This document shows, piece by piece, positions 16,732-24,802 of a stretch of DNA of 64,000 bases (the first letter of the stretch is position 1; the number at the start of each line of letters is the position of its first letter). The position numbers and the translations under genes are program-made. The notes beneath the pieces are model-generated. The model had not been told where the DNA came from and made no database searches. It saw only the letters and a program-made list of their open reading frames with translations. The stretch spans positions 186,001 to 250,000 of the forward strand of contig JABCZN010000001.1 of assembly GCA_013289665.1 (NCBI GenBank), given 5' to 3'. Source of the DNA: Acidobacteriota bacterium (GTDB lineage Bacteria > Acidobacteriota > Terriglobia > Acidiferrales > UBA7541).

Positions 16732-18420
16732 TTATGATACCTCGGGAGCCGGAACAATCGCGGTTTTGTGAATCTGCTCCGCCCGCTTCAACGCTTCCTC
16801 AATATTCGCACAAATATTTTCCTTTCCGATGTGCCGTTCAAATCCAGCCTCGCGCATCAACGCCTCGGGTTGCGGCCTTGCGCCACACACCAGCATGGCC
16901 CGTCCGTTTGCTCGCAAAATCTCCGCTAGCTCTTCCAAGGCCGCGATCCCCGTCGCGTCAATTGCGGTCATGTTTCGTAACCGCAGAATCACAATGGGAG
17001 GAAGAGCAGTCATGTCTTCCGTGACCTCCGTGATCTTGTCGGTCACCCCGAACAGAAACGGCCCGTGAATCCTGTATACCGCCGCATATTCGGGAATATC
17101 CTTGTCCTGAAGAATGTGCGACCGCCCGTCCTCGATGTAATCGTCCGTAACCTTCGAAACCGTTGTCGTCATCGAGATCTTCCGGATGAAGCTGAACGCC
17201 GCCAGGATCATCCCCACTTCCACCGCCAGCGTCAGGTCCGCCACCACCGTCAGCGTCAACGTCAGCACCCACACGCTGATGTCGGCCGCGCTGAGTTTCA
17301 GAATCTCGGGAATTTCTTTCCAATCGCCCATGTTATAGGCGACCATCAGCAGAATTCCAGCCAGCGCCGCCAGCGGTACGTTTTTCACCAACGGGGCTGC
17401 GAACAGAATCACCGCCAGCAGGGTCAGCGCGTGAATCACTCCCGCCACCGGAGTCCTCGCCCCCGCCCGCACGTTCGTTGCGGTTCTCGCAATTGCGCCC
17501 GTCGCCGGCAATCCGCCGAACAAGGGCGAAGCCATATTCGCCACCCCCTGTGCAATCAACTCCACATTCGGGTTGTGCTTGTCGCCGCTCATGCGGTCGG
17601 AAACCACCGCCGAAAACAAAGACTCAATCGCGCCCAGCATCGCCACTGTGATCGCCGGCGACAGCAGGTGCAGAAGCAACTGCGGTTGCAGCCTCGGCAT
17701 CGCCAGGTGCGGCAAGCCGCTCGGAATGCCGCCAAACCGCGTTCCAATTGTCTCAATGGGCAAATGAAAGATCGCCACCGCCGCTGTGGCGCCAAAGCAC
17801 ACCAGGATGGCCCCGGGAATCCGCTTGAAAAACTTTGCGCAAATAATCATCACGGCCAGTGAAGCGAGCCCGACCAACGTGGCCACCCAGTTCAAGGTGT
17901 GAAAATTCTCCGTAATCGCGCCCATGCGGTGAAAAAAGTCGCCGGGCAAATGCTCCATCCGCAGCCCGAACAAATCCCTGATCTGGGTGCTGGCAATCAG
18001 GATGGCGATTCCGTTCGTGAAGCCCACCACCACCGGCCGCGGAAAATACTTCACCATGCTGCCGAGGCCGGTCGCGCCCATAATCACCAGAATCAACCCG
18101 GCCAGCATCGTGCACGTGAACAAGCCATCCAGCCCATACTTCGAAACAATCCCCAGCACCACCACCACGAATGCGCCTGTCGGCCCGCCAATTTGTGTTT
18201 TGGATCCACCCAAAGCCGAAATCAGGAACCCCGTCACAATGGCGCAGTAAATACCCGCTTGCGGCGAAACTCCCGACGCAATCGCAAACGCCATCGCTAG
18301 CGGCAGCGCCACCAGACCCACAGTCACGCCGGCAATCAAATCCGCCGTAAATTTTTCAGAATTGTATTCGCGCAGAAGTAAAACTGATTTGGGCAACCAC
18401 GCGTCGATCGCAGCGCTCAT
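16732..18420 (-). CDS. SulP family inorganic anion transporter with STAS domain
   Basis: Inner-membrane SLC26/SulP transporter for sulfate, bicarbonate or a related anion. From ATG 18420 it is 562 residues; the ORF track extends to a TTG without need. Family features are LIAGVTVGLVALPLAMAFAIASGVSPQAGIYCAIV (helices 1-3), GPTGAFVVVV, and ten or more membrane segments. A C-terminal STAS domain follows from about residue 430, with IVILRLRNMTAIDATGIAALEELAEIL, the anti-sigma-antagonist-like fold. No carbonic anhydrase is adjacent that would suggest bicarbonate, so the substrate is open. Confidence 0.92.
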   Translation of the reverse strand: MSAAIDAWLPKSVLLLREYNSEKFTADLIAGVTVGLVALPLAMAFAIASGVSPQAGIYCAIVTGFLISALGGSKTQIGGPTGAFVVVVLGIVSKYGLDGLFTCTMLAGLILVIMGATGLGSMVKYFPRPVVVGFTNGIAILIASTQIRDLFGLRMEHLPGDFFHRMGAITENFHTLNWVATLVGLASLAVMIICAKFFKRIPGAILVCFGATAAVAIFHLPIETIGTRFGGIPSGLPHLAMPRLQPQLLLHLLSPAITVAMLGAIESLFSAVVSDRMSGDKHNPNVELIAQGVANMASPLFGGLPATGAIARTATNVRAGARTPVAGVIHALTLLAVILFAAPLVKNVPLAALAGILLMVAYNMGDWKEIPEILKLSAADISVWVLTLTLTVVADLTLAVEVGMILAAFSFIRKISMTTTVSKVTDDYIEDGRSHILQDKDIPEYAAVYRIHGPFLFGVTDKITEVTEDMTALPPIVILRLRNMTAIDATGIAALEELAEILRANGRAMLVCGARPQPEALMREAGFERHIGKENICANIEEALKRAEQIHKTAIVPAPEVS

Positions 18421-18763
18421 AAAATCATCAAGGCGTTTCCCTCCACCCTCGCCCAAGTCTACCAGCCCCAGGGCAGGGAACCGTGCGATCCATGCACACC
18501 CGTGTACTCCGAGGCATCTCCACCCTGCGCTGTTTTCCAGTGATTTGTTCTAGCAGGGCTCGCCCGGCGCGGCGGACGAGCAGTTCTTCACGGTCGCAGC
18601 GGCCAGTCTTCAGACTGGACAGCCAACTTCTTTGCCAACGCTAAGACTCAAACGTCTCATTCTAAGGGCACCCGATAAGGATGCCCGAACGACCTCAACT
18701 CGAACGTTTCCCAGAATTTTCAATTCGAAAATTTCTTCCCACGCACTGACAATTTCCACTCCC
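18421..18763. other. Gene-free gap between SulP and gcvPB
   Basis: 343 bases. It contains the degenerate family B palindrome at 18601-18620 and a motif GATGCCCGAACGACCTCAAC near 18679 that recurs as GATGCCCGAAGAACCTCAAC near 24694. ORFs crossing it are shadows of gcvPB. No promoter was recognised. Confidence 0.45.
18601..18620. repeat. Intergenic palindrome, family B, degenerate copy
   Basis: GGCCAGTCTTCAGACTGGAC: a stem of nine with a two-base centre, related to the 30-bp palindromes at 3631 and 22191 but with shortened outer arms. It lies downstream of gcvPB and could stabilise or terminate the gcv transcript. Confidence 0.6.
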
Positions 18764-20275
18764 TCAATCCGCCGCCTCACTTCTGTTTACTCCCGCCCTC
18801 CACCGCAACACCGGCTTCCGCGCGGCTCCCACTTCATCCAATCGCCGCACCCGCGTCGTGTGCGGCGCCGTCTTCACCAGCTCGGGCGTAGCCGCCGCCT
18901 CTTTCGCAATCGACTTCATCGCCTCCACAAACAGATACAGCTCTTCCTTCGACTCCGACTCCGTCGGCTCGATCATCAACGCCCCCGGCACAATCAGGGG
19001 AAACGCCGTCGTATACGGGTGAAATCCGTAATCAATCAGCCGCTTCGCAATGTCCATTGTGTTCACGCCATTCTTCTTCTGAATCGCGTCGCTGAACACC
19101 ACCTCATGCATCGATGGCTTCGTGTACGGCAAATCAAACACGCCCTCCAGCCCCTTACGGATGTAATTCGCGTTCACCACCGCGTCTTCTGTCGCCTGCC
19201 GTACGCCAGGCCCGTACGCCAAAATGTACGCCAGCGCGCGCACCAGCACGCCAAAATTTCCCACGAACGCCTTCACCCGCCCAACGCTTTGCTTCCGGTT
19301 GAAATCAAGCGCCAGCCTGCCCCCTTCTTTCTCCACCAGCACCGGTGTCGGCAGATACGGCTCCAGCAGTTTCTTCATCGCCACGGGGCCGGCGCCCGGC
19401 CCGCCGCCACCATGCGGCGTCGAAAACGTCTTGTGCAAATTCAGGTGCATCACGTCTACGCCCAGGTCGCCTGGCCGTGTCACGCCCGTCAGCGCGTTCA
19501 TGTTCGCGCCATCCATGTACAGCAGCGCGCCCTTCGCGTGCAGGATCTCCGCAATCTGCGGCACCTGCTGCTCAAAAATTCCCAGTGTGCTCGGATTCGT
19601 CAGCATCAGCGCCGCTACGTCTTCCGTCACCTGCTCGCGCAAATGCTCCAGGTCCACCTGCCCGTCGGCGTTGGACTTGATATTTTCCACTTCATATCCG
19701 GCAATCACCGCCGTCGCCGGATTCGTCCCGTGCGCGGAATCGGGAATCAGCACCTTCTTCCGCGGATTTCCATTCTTCTCGTGATGCGCGCGAATCAGAA
19801 GCAACCCGGTCAGCTCGCCCTGCGCCCCCGCAGCCGGCTGTAGGGTGATCGCATCCATTCCGGTAATTTCGAGCAAACACTTTTCCAGCAGTTGCAGCAC
19901 CTTCAGGCAACCCTGCGAAAGTTCCTGCGGCTGGTACGGGTGCTCGGTGGCAATTCCGTCGAGCCGGGCCACAAACTCATTCACCCGCGGATTGTATTTC
20001 ATCGTGCAGGAACCCAGCGGATACATCCCCAAATCAATTGCGTAATTCCAGGTCGAAAGCCGCGTGAAGTGGCGGATTACCTCGATCTCGCTCACCTCCG
20101 GGAATCCCTCCACACCCTCGTGCCTGTGTGCCTCGCCCAGCGCCTTCGCGGGATCCACAGCCGGCACATCCAGCGGCGGCAATTCAAACGCCCGCTTCCC
20201 CGGCGACGACTTCTCAAAAATCAAACCCTCATTCTGATTCGTATGCCGCGTAGCCTTCTTAATCTTCTCGCTCAT
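18764..20275 (-). CDS. gcvPB: Glycine dehydrogenase (decarboxylating) subunit 2
   Basis: C-terminal half of the split P-protein of the glycine cleavage system, 503 residues. It carries the PLP site: the Lys is in MHLNLHKTFSTPHGGGGPGAGP. YPLGSCTMKYNPR, LQPAAGAQGELTGLLLIRAHHE and DSAHGTNPA are also diagnostic. With GcvPA it decarboxylates glycine and passes the aminomethyl group to lipoyl-GcvH. It is last in the gcvT-gcvH-gcvPA-gcvPB run, 42 bases after gcvPA. A 28-residue Arg-rich tail goes beyond the usual end. Confidence 0.97.
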   Translation of the reverse strand: MSEKIKKATRHTNQNEGLIFEKSSPGKRAFELPPLDVPAVDPAKALGEAHRHEGVEGFPEVSEIEVIRHFTRLSTWNYAIDLGMYPLGSCTMKYNPRVNEFVARLDGIATEHPYQPQELSQGCLKVLQLLEKCLLEITGMDAITLQPAAGAQGELTGLLLIRAHHEKNGNPRKKVLIPDSAHGTNPATAVIAGYEVENIKSNADGQVDLEHLREQVTEDVAALMLTNPSTLGIFEQQVPQIAEILHAKGALLYMDGANMNALTGVTRPGDLGVDVMHLNLHKTFSTPHGGGGPGAGPVAMKKLLEPYLPTPVLVEKEGGRLALDFNRKQSVGRVKAFVGNFGVLVRALAYILAYGPGVRQATEDAVVNANYIRKGLEGVFDLPYTKPSMHEVVFSDAIQKKNGVNTMDIAKRLIDYGFHPYTTAFPLIVPGALMIEPTESESKEELYLFVEAMKSIAKEAAATPELVKTAPHTTRVRRLDEVGAARKPVLRWRAGVNRSEAAD

Positions 20276-20317
20276 CTTCCTCTTCTCAGCGGACTCTGCG
20301 TTAGTCCGCCTGTTATC

Positions 20318-21658
20318 TTACGCCGCTAAAGCCTTCCGAACTCCCGTCACCAGCCTCTCAATTTCCCCACGCGAAGTAGTCTCCGTAACACAAACCACTG
20401 CATTCTTCGACAACTCCGGATAAGCCGTCCCCAAAACAAACGGCCCGATAATTTTTTCTCTCAACAATTCCGCATTCACCAGTTTCACTGACTTCGGAAA
20501 CGCCACCGTAAATTCATTAAAAAACGCCCCCGAAAAAGCCCGCGTCACTCCCGGAATCTTCTCCAACTCGCTCAACGCAAAATGCGCCTTCGACAAATTC
20601 TGCTCCGCCTGCTCCCGCAAGCCCTCTTTCCCGAGCAGCGTCAAATGCACCGTGGCCGCCAGCGCGCAAAGCGCCTGGTTCGTGCAAATATTCGAAGTCG
20701 CTTTCTCCCGCCGTATATGCTGCTCTCGCGTAGCCAGGGTCAGCACAAATCCCCGCTGCCCCTCGCTGTCCGTCGTCTGTCCCGAAAGCCGCCCGGGCAT
20801 CTGCCGGACATACTTTTCCCGCGAAGCAATCACGCCCGCATACGGCCCGCCATAACTCGGCGCCAACCCAAAACTCTGCGCTTCCATCGCCACAATGTCC
20901 GCTTCCGCCGGCGGCTTCACCGCGCCCAGCGACACCGCTTCCGTCACCGCCACCACCAGCATTGCCCCCGCGGCCTTCGTAATCTCCGCCAACGGCCTCA
21001 GCGATTCAATCGTCCCGAAAAAGTTCGGCGACTGCACCACCACTGCGCAGACATCCCCGCCAATCGCCGTCTTCAACGCCTTCGCGTCCAGCGTCCCCGC
21101 CGTCGTGTAGGAAATCTCTTCGACGTGCAGCCCGGAATTCTTCGCATACGTCCGCAGTACCTCCCGGTACTCGGGATGCACCGACCGCCCCACAAGCACG
21201 CGCCGCCGCCCCGTCAGCCGCTCCGCCATCAGCACCGCTTCCGTCGTCGCCGTCGAGCCGTCATACATGGACGCGTTCGCCACTTCCTGCCCGGTCAACT
21301 GGCACATCAGCGTCTGAAACTCAAAAATAGCCTGCAGCGTGCCCTGCGTAATTTCCGCCTGATACGGTGTGTACGACGTCAAAAACTCGCCCCGCTGAAT
21401 AATCGTGTCCGTCACCACCGACCGCAAGTGGTTGTAAACACCCGCGCCCAGAAAACTCGTATACCCGCCGGAATTCTCCGCCGCGCGCTCCTGAAAATAG
21501 CGAATCACTTCCTGCTCGGAAAAAGGTCCTGGCAGGTTCAGCGGTTTTTTCAACCGGTATTTTTCGGGAATGGACGAAAACAACTCTTCAACGTTCTTGA
21601 TCCCGATGGCCGCCAGCATCTCCTGGCGCTCCGCCGGGCTCTTCGGCAAGTAGCGCAT
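20318..21658 (-). CDS. gcvPA: Glycine dehydrogenase (decarboxylating) subunit 1
   Basis: N-terminal half of the split P-protein. From ATG 21658 it is 446 residues; the ORF track extends it into gcvH. The start overlaps the gcvH stop as TGATG, a classic coupled junction. MRYLPKSPAERQEMLAAIG, the EQEVIRYFQ segment, the TPYQAEITQGTLQAIFEFQT motif and MYDGSTATTEAVLMA are typical. The split PA/PB form is usual in Bacillus, archaea and many Acidobacteriota, in contrast with the fused enzyme of E. coli. Confidence 0.96.
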   Translation of the reverse strand: MRYLPKSPAERQEMLAAIGIKNVEELFSSIPEKYRLKKPLNLPGPFSEQEVIRYFQERAAENSGGYTSFLGAGVYNHLRSVVTDTIIQRGEFLTSYTPYQAEITQGTLQAIFEFQTLMCQLTGQEVANASMYDGSTATTEAVLMAERLTGRRRVLVGRSVHPEYREVLRTYAKNSGLHVEEISYTTAGTLDAKALKTAIGGDVCAVVVQSPNFFGTIESLRPLAEITKAAGAMLVVAVTEAVSLGAVKPPAEADIVAMEAQSFGLAPSYGGPYAGVIASREKYVRQMPGRLSGQTTDSEGQRGFVLTLATREQHIRREKATSNICTNQALCALAATVHLTLLGKEGLREQAEQNLSKAHFALSELEKIPGVTRAFSGAFFNEFTVAFPKSVKLVNAELLREKIIGPFVLGTAYPELSKNAVVCVTETTSRGEIERLVTGVRKALAA

Positions 21659-22059
21659 CAGGCAGACGCTTCTTTCTTCTTCTCCGCGATGTACGCCTCG
21701 TACGCCGCGGCGTCCATCAGCGTGCCCACCTCTGCCGGATTCGCCAGCTTGAGTTTGATCAACCACCCCGCCGTGTGCGGATCCGTATTAATCGTTTCCG
21801 GCTTCTGCACTAGCGCGCCATTCGCTTCCACGACTTCGCCGCTAGCCGGCGCATAAATCTCGCTAACCGCCTTCACCGATTCCACCGACCCAAACGTCTT
21901 CCCGGTCGTCAGCTTCGCGCCCACTTTCGGCAGCTCCACAAACACCACATCGCCCAATTCGCCCTGCGCATAATCGGTGATCCCTACCGTAGCCACGTCG
22001 CCCTTCACCTCAATCCACTCATGGTCCTTCGAATATTTGAATTGTGTTGGATATCCCAT
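21658..22059 (-). CDS. gcvH: Glycine cleavage system H protein
   Basis: Lipoylated carrier of the glycine cleavage system, 133 residues from ATG 22059, which has AAAGGAG eight bases upstream. The ORF track's longer N terminus is leader. The lipoyl-Lys is Lys63 in GSVESVKAVSEIYAP. KDHEWIEVKGDVATVGITDYAQ and the C-terminal GWLIKLKLANP are conserved. The final KKKEASA tail is extra. It is translationally coupled to gcvPA; a 187-base repeat-rich gap separates it from gcvT, so read-through past hairpins or a separate promoter is needed. Confidence 0.97.
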   Translation of the reverse strand: MGYPTQFKYSKDHEWIEVKGDVATVGITDYAQGELGDVVFVELPKVGAKLTTGKTFGSVESVKAVSEIYAPASGEVVEANGALVQKPETINTDPHTAGWLIKLKLANPAEVGTLMDAAAYEAYIAEKKKEASA

Positions 22060-22111
22060 CGTTCCACTCCTTTCGTCTAGGTGTTCGCAGTCAAACAAAT
22101 CTTGTCTTTCG

Positions 22112-22220
22112 CGGGGCCGGGCTTGCCCCGCCCTCTTGGGTTTCCCCGGTCGTTGTAGCGGTCACCTTCAGGTGGCCCCGCTTCCCCCATGTAGTAACCG
22201 GTCTTAAGACCGGCCACTAC
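22112..22220. repeat. Compound intergenic repeat between gcvT and gcvH (C + A + B)
   Basis: Three hairpins in a row: CCGGGCTTGCCCCGCCC (family C, 22112-22133), GGTCACCTTCAGGTGGCC (family A, 22160-22177) and the family B palindrome at 22191-22220. They are joined by the recurring linker TTGGGTTTCCCC...GTTGTAGCGG. This is the densest cluster in the window and splits an otherwise coherent operon. Confidence 0.75.
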
Positions 22221-22246
22221 AACCAAGCCGATCCCATCCCAAAACC

Positions 22247-23416
22247 TCAAACCGTTCGAACCTTCCGCACCCGCTTATAAAACGGCGTCGCCACCACCAC
22301 CGCCTTGCACTTCTGCCCCCGAATCTCCACAAAAACCGCCGTCCCCAACCCCGTCATCGAGGGGGGCACATAAGCCAGCGCAATATTCTTCCCGAGCGTC
22401 GGCGAAGGTGACCCGCTAGTCACCACGCCAATCTCATTCCCACTTTCATCCAAGCACCGGTACCCATCCCGCGCAATTCCTCGCTCCACCATCTCCAAAC
22501 CCACCAACGCCCGCCGCAATCCATCGTTCTTCAACCTTACCAACACGTCCCGCCCAATAAACGCGCCCTTCTCCAGATGGCAATACCGGTCCAGCCCCGC
22601 TTCCCAAACATTAATCTTGTCGCTGATCTCGTGCTCGTACAACGCCATCTTCGATTCAAGCCGCAGCGTATTCCGCGCGCCCAGCCCGCAAGCCACAATC
22701 CCAAACTCTTTCCCCGCGGCAAACACTTCGGTCCACACGCGCTCGCTCGTCGCCACGTCCGACGGCACATAAATCTCAAATCCGTCTTCGCCCGTATATC
22801 CCGTCCGCGCAACCAGTGCATTCGTCAGCCCGCAAACCGTTCCGTGCGTGAACCAGTAATTCTTGATCGTCTCCAGCTTCGCGTCCGTCAGCTTCTGCAG
22901 CACTTCCGCCGCCCGCGGCCCTTGAATCGCCAGTTGGGTGTACGCGTCGCTCAACTCCTCCACCGCGCAATCCATTCCCTTGGTGTTCTCGCGCACCCAA
23001 GAGATATCCTTCTCCCGTGTCCCCGCATTGATCACCAGCAGGTAGTCGTCCTCGCCCAGCCGGTGCACGATCACGTCGTCCACAAACGTTCCGTTCGGAT
23101 ACAGCATCGCCGAATACTGCGCCTGCCCGATCGCCAGCTTCGACGCGTCATTCATCGTCAGGTGCTCGACCGCCGCCAGCGCCCCGCCGGCCTTCTTCGC
23201 GCCATGAATCCGAATGTCCCCCATATGGCTCACGTCAAACACGCCCACGCCCCCGCGCACTGCCCGGTGCTCGCACATCAACCCGCCGCTGCACGGATAC
23301 TCCACCGGCATGTCCCAGCCGCCAAAGTTAACCATCTTGGCGCCCAGGCGCTTATGCAGCGCATTCAGTGCCGTTTTGCGAAGACCTGAATTGGCAGGAG
23401 AGTTTCCGGAGTCCAT
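22247..23416 (-). CDS. gcvT: Aminomethyltransferase (T protein of glycine cleavage)
   Basis: 389 residues, typical for GcvT. The enzyme moves the methylene carbon from aminomethyl-lipoyl-GcvH to tetrahydrofolate and releases ammonia. Family features are the N-terminal KTALNALHKRLGAKMVNFGGWDMPVEY, FDVSHMGDIRIHG (folate side), RTGYTGEDGFEIYVP, LGARNTLRLESKMALYEHEI and GVVTSGSPSPTLGKNIALAYV. First gene of the gcv run. The upstream bases were checked for a glycine riboswitch and none was recognised. The ATG lies in CGGAATGGACTCC, with only a weak ribosome-binding site. Confidence 0.97.
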   Translation of the reverse strand: MDSGNSPANSGLRKTALNALHKRLGAKMVNFGGWDMPVEYPCSGGLMCEHRAVRGGVGVFDVSHMGDIRIHGAKKAGGALAAVEHLTMNDASKLAIGQAQYSAMLYPNGTFVDDVIVHRLGEDDYLLVINAGTREKDISWVRENTKGMDCAVEELSDAYTQLAIQGPRAAEVLQKLTDAKLETIKNYWFTHGTVCGLTNALVARTGYTGEDGFEIYVPSDVATSERVWTEVFAAGKEFGIVACGLGARNTLRLESKMALYEHEISDKINVWEAGLDRYCHLEKGAFIGRDVLVRLKNDGLRRALVGLEMVERGIARDGYRCLDESGNEIGVVTSGSPSPTLGKNIALAYVPPSMTGLGTAVFVEIRGQKCKAVVVATPFYKRVRKVRTV

Positions 23417-23947
23417 TCCGTTTGCTCAGGCAAAAACCGATGTTAGCACGCGCCCCACACGCGGTCAAAACAACGCGCCATTCCTGGCAGTGGCACATTT
23501 TCCGCCTTGCGAGCCAAATGATCCGCCTTGCTCTGGCATCGGCTTTCTTCAGGTCGTACGGTCCTGCTTGGCCTTAGTGAAATCCCTCATTAGGGAAGCT
23601 TGGTGAACTTTTGCTTTGTCTTTCTTGAGACCATGTAGGCAACAAAGCAGCCCGTTTCGACGATTTCACTAAGATACTTCCGAATTTCGTGGTGTGCACC
23701 TAAAGTTATGGCATCGGCAAGTTTCGTCATCGGCGCCGAGGAATGAGATGGGATTTTAGATTGAGTAATGTGATCGTAGTTCAGGTTTGGCCAGGAAGCC
23801 AAGTTTGGTAGGTTTTCTAACGAACCAACCGCATTCTGAACGACAAGGCGCTGCAAGGAAATCTCTCGTGGCTCTTATGCATCCCCAACCTCACCCGCCC
23901 CTTGCTGCCCGCCTCGCCCTCAGGTACAGTTTTTTCCGGAGGGACCG
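23417..23947. other. 531-base region with a low-GC patch and no clear gene
   Basis: Between divergent gcvT and the zinc-ribbon gene. Bases 23580-23870 are visibly richer in A/T than the rest of the window and include a reverse ORF of 88 codons (separate entry). No glycine riboswitch, tRNA or promoter was recognised. The last bases carry the GGAGG of the zinc-ribbon gene. Confidence 0.4.
23590..23856 (-). pseudogene. Possible remnant ORF in low-GC patch
   Basis: 88 codons beginning with TTG and no good ribosome-binding site. The sequence (for example APMTKLADAITLGAHHEIRKYL, then TGCFVAYMVSRKTKQKF) is not low-complexity and not antisense to a gene, and its base composition differs from its neighbours. 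I do not recognise it. It may be the end of a transferred gene whose upstream part has been lost, or random sequence. Confidence 0.22.
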
Positions 23948-24127
23948 ATGGCCGCCCGCCAACAAGTTCTCTGCGTACAGTGCGACAAAACCGAGGAATA
24001 CTGCACCTGCGATAAATACTGCACCATCTGCAAAAGCCTCGAAAGAGTGCGCCTCGCCGCTGATGGGTTGTACTATTGTCCGGAGTGCCGCGAAGCCTGC
24101 GACGTCTCCTGGGCCAGCAGCCAATAG
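23948..24127 (+). CDS. 59-residue multi-cysteine zinc-ribbon protein
   Basis: Too short for the ORF track; translated by hand. ATG 23948 follows a near-ideal CCGGAGGGACCG ribosome-binding site. The 59 residues contain nine Cys: CVQC at 9-12, CTC at 19-21, CTIC at 25-28, CPEC at 44-47 and Cys51. CxxC pairs of this kind usually bind one or two Zn ions. The spacing between CTIC and CPEC (15 residues with GLYYCPECREAC) is a classic zinc-ribbon. The stop is two bases before the GTG of the next gene, so the two are almost certainly co-translated. The function is unknown; nucleic-acid or protein binding is the usual role of such ribbons. Confidence 0.75.
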   Translation: MAARQQVLCVQCDKTEEYCTCDKYCTICKSLERVRLAADGLYYCPECREACDVSWASSQ

Positions 24128-24129
24128 CC

Positions 24130-24501
24130 GTGCCGAAAAATCCTCTCCACCTGCGTCTCTCCCTCGATCACGACGAACGCCTCGCCGCCGCCGCGGGTGG
24201 CGCCATGCGTGTCTTCGCCGACGCCGCCGGCCTCCCCAACGACATCATCGAACAGCTCAAAATCGCCGTCGTCTCCGCTTGCAAGCTCTGCTTCGACTTT
24301 CACCACAATTGCACCACGCCCTGTGAAGTAACTTTCCTTCGACTCAACGATCGCATCCAAGTCGAAGTCGCCGTCCCGGGCGTTGCAGCCCCCGCCGAAA
24401 AGCCCAAGCCTCACTGGGCCGGCGTAGACGACGTCCAATGCGAATCCCGCAACGACTGCGGCGTCCTCCGCCTTACCAAATTCCTCTCTCCCGTCTCCTG
24501 A
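24130..24501 (+). CDS. RsbW-like (HATPase_c_2) anti-sigma-type domain protein, degenerate N-box
   Basis: From GTG 24130 it is 123 residues; the ORF track's longer start lies inside the zinc-ribbon gene. The pattern FADAAGLPNDIIEQLKIAVVSACKLCFDF...CEVTFLRLNDRIQVEVAVPG matches the fold of RsbW/SpoIIAB anti-sigma kinases, where the helix normally reads ExxxNAxxH. Here the catalytic Glu and Mg-binding Asn of the N-box are replaced by Val/Ser/Ala/Cys, so ATP binding is doubtful. The second half (CESRNDCGVLRLTKFL) keeps the end of the fold. Most likely a partner-binding regulator that works with the adjacent zinc ribbon; this is inference. Confidence 0.6.
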   Translation: MPKNPLHLRLSLDHDERLAAAAGGAMRVFADAAGLPNDIIEQLKIAVVSACKLCFDFHHNCTTPCEVTFLRLNDRIQVEVAVPGVAAPAEKPKPHWAGVDDVQCESRNDCGVLRLTKFLSPVS

Positions 24502-24802
24502 TCTTCCCCAGTGGCGGCCACCTTCAGGTGGCCAGTTCGTCCTTGTGAGTGCGGAGGCGAAGCTCCGCTTTTACGCATGCATTGATACCACCCAACCCCT
24601 ATTCGCACGCGCGCCGTCCTTCTGCCTGCCCGCCCGAGGAGGGAGGGCATCCGAAAAGGTCCGATCTTGGGACTCCGGCGATTTCTTACAGGAGATGCCC
24701 GAAGAACCTCAACGTCAATTTCTCTCAAAAAGTTAAGTTGGAATTACAACAGGATGCCCCAGGTGCCGGTGTTGCACCTGGGGTTGTTCGCTCCACGCAC
24801 CA
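24502..24802. other. Repeat-filled gap between convergent genes
   Basis: 301 bases. It contains, in order, family A hairpin GGCCACCTTCAGGTGGCC (24516-24533), a family F unit (24546-24575), a CTGCCTGCCCGCCC unit, the GATGCCCGAAGAACCTCAAC motif and a hairpin at 24755-24781. No gene. Confidence 0.6.
24755..24781. terminator. Strong hairpin, possible bidirectional terminator
   Basis: Perfect ten-base stem CCCCAGGTGC / GCACCTGGGG with a seven-base loop, between the convergent RsbW-like gene and the secreted-protein gene and 22 bases beyond the latter's stop. There is no long T-tract, so it may act as an mRNA-stabilising or Rho-assisted structure. Confidence 0.5.

Noticed and set aside
18632-19843. 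403-residue forward ORF
   Set aside because: Antisense to gcvPB, very Arg/His-rich, no ribosome-binding site.
20582-21856. 424-residue forward ORF
   Set aside because: Antisense to gcvPA and gcvH, same shadow composition.
23417-23600. Possible glycine riboswitch upstream of gcvT
   Set aside because: Neither the conserved aptamer core nor paired stems could be found on the minus strand.
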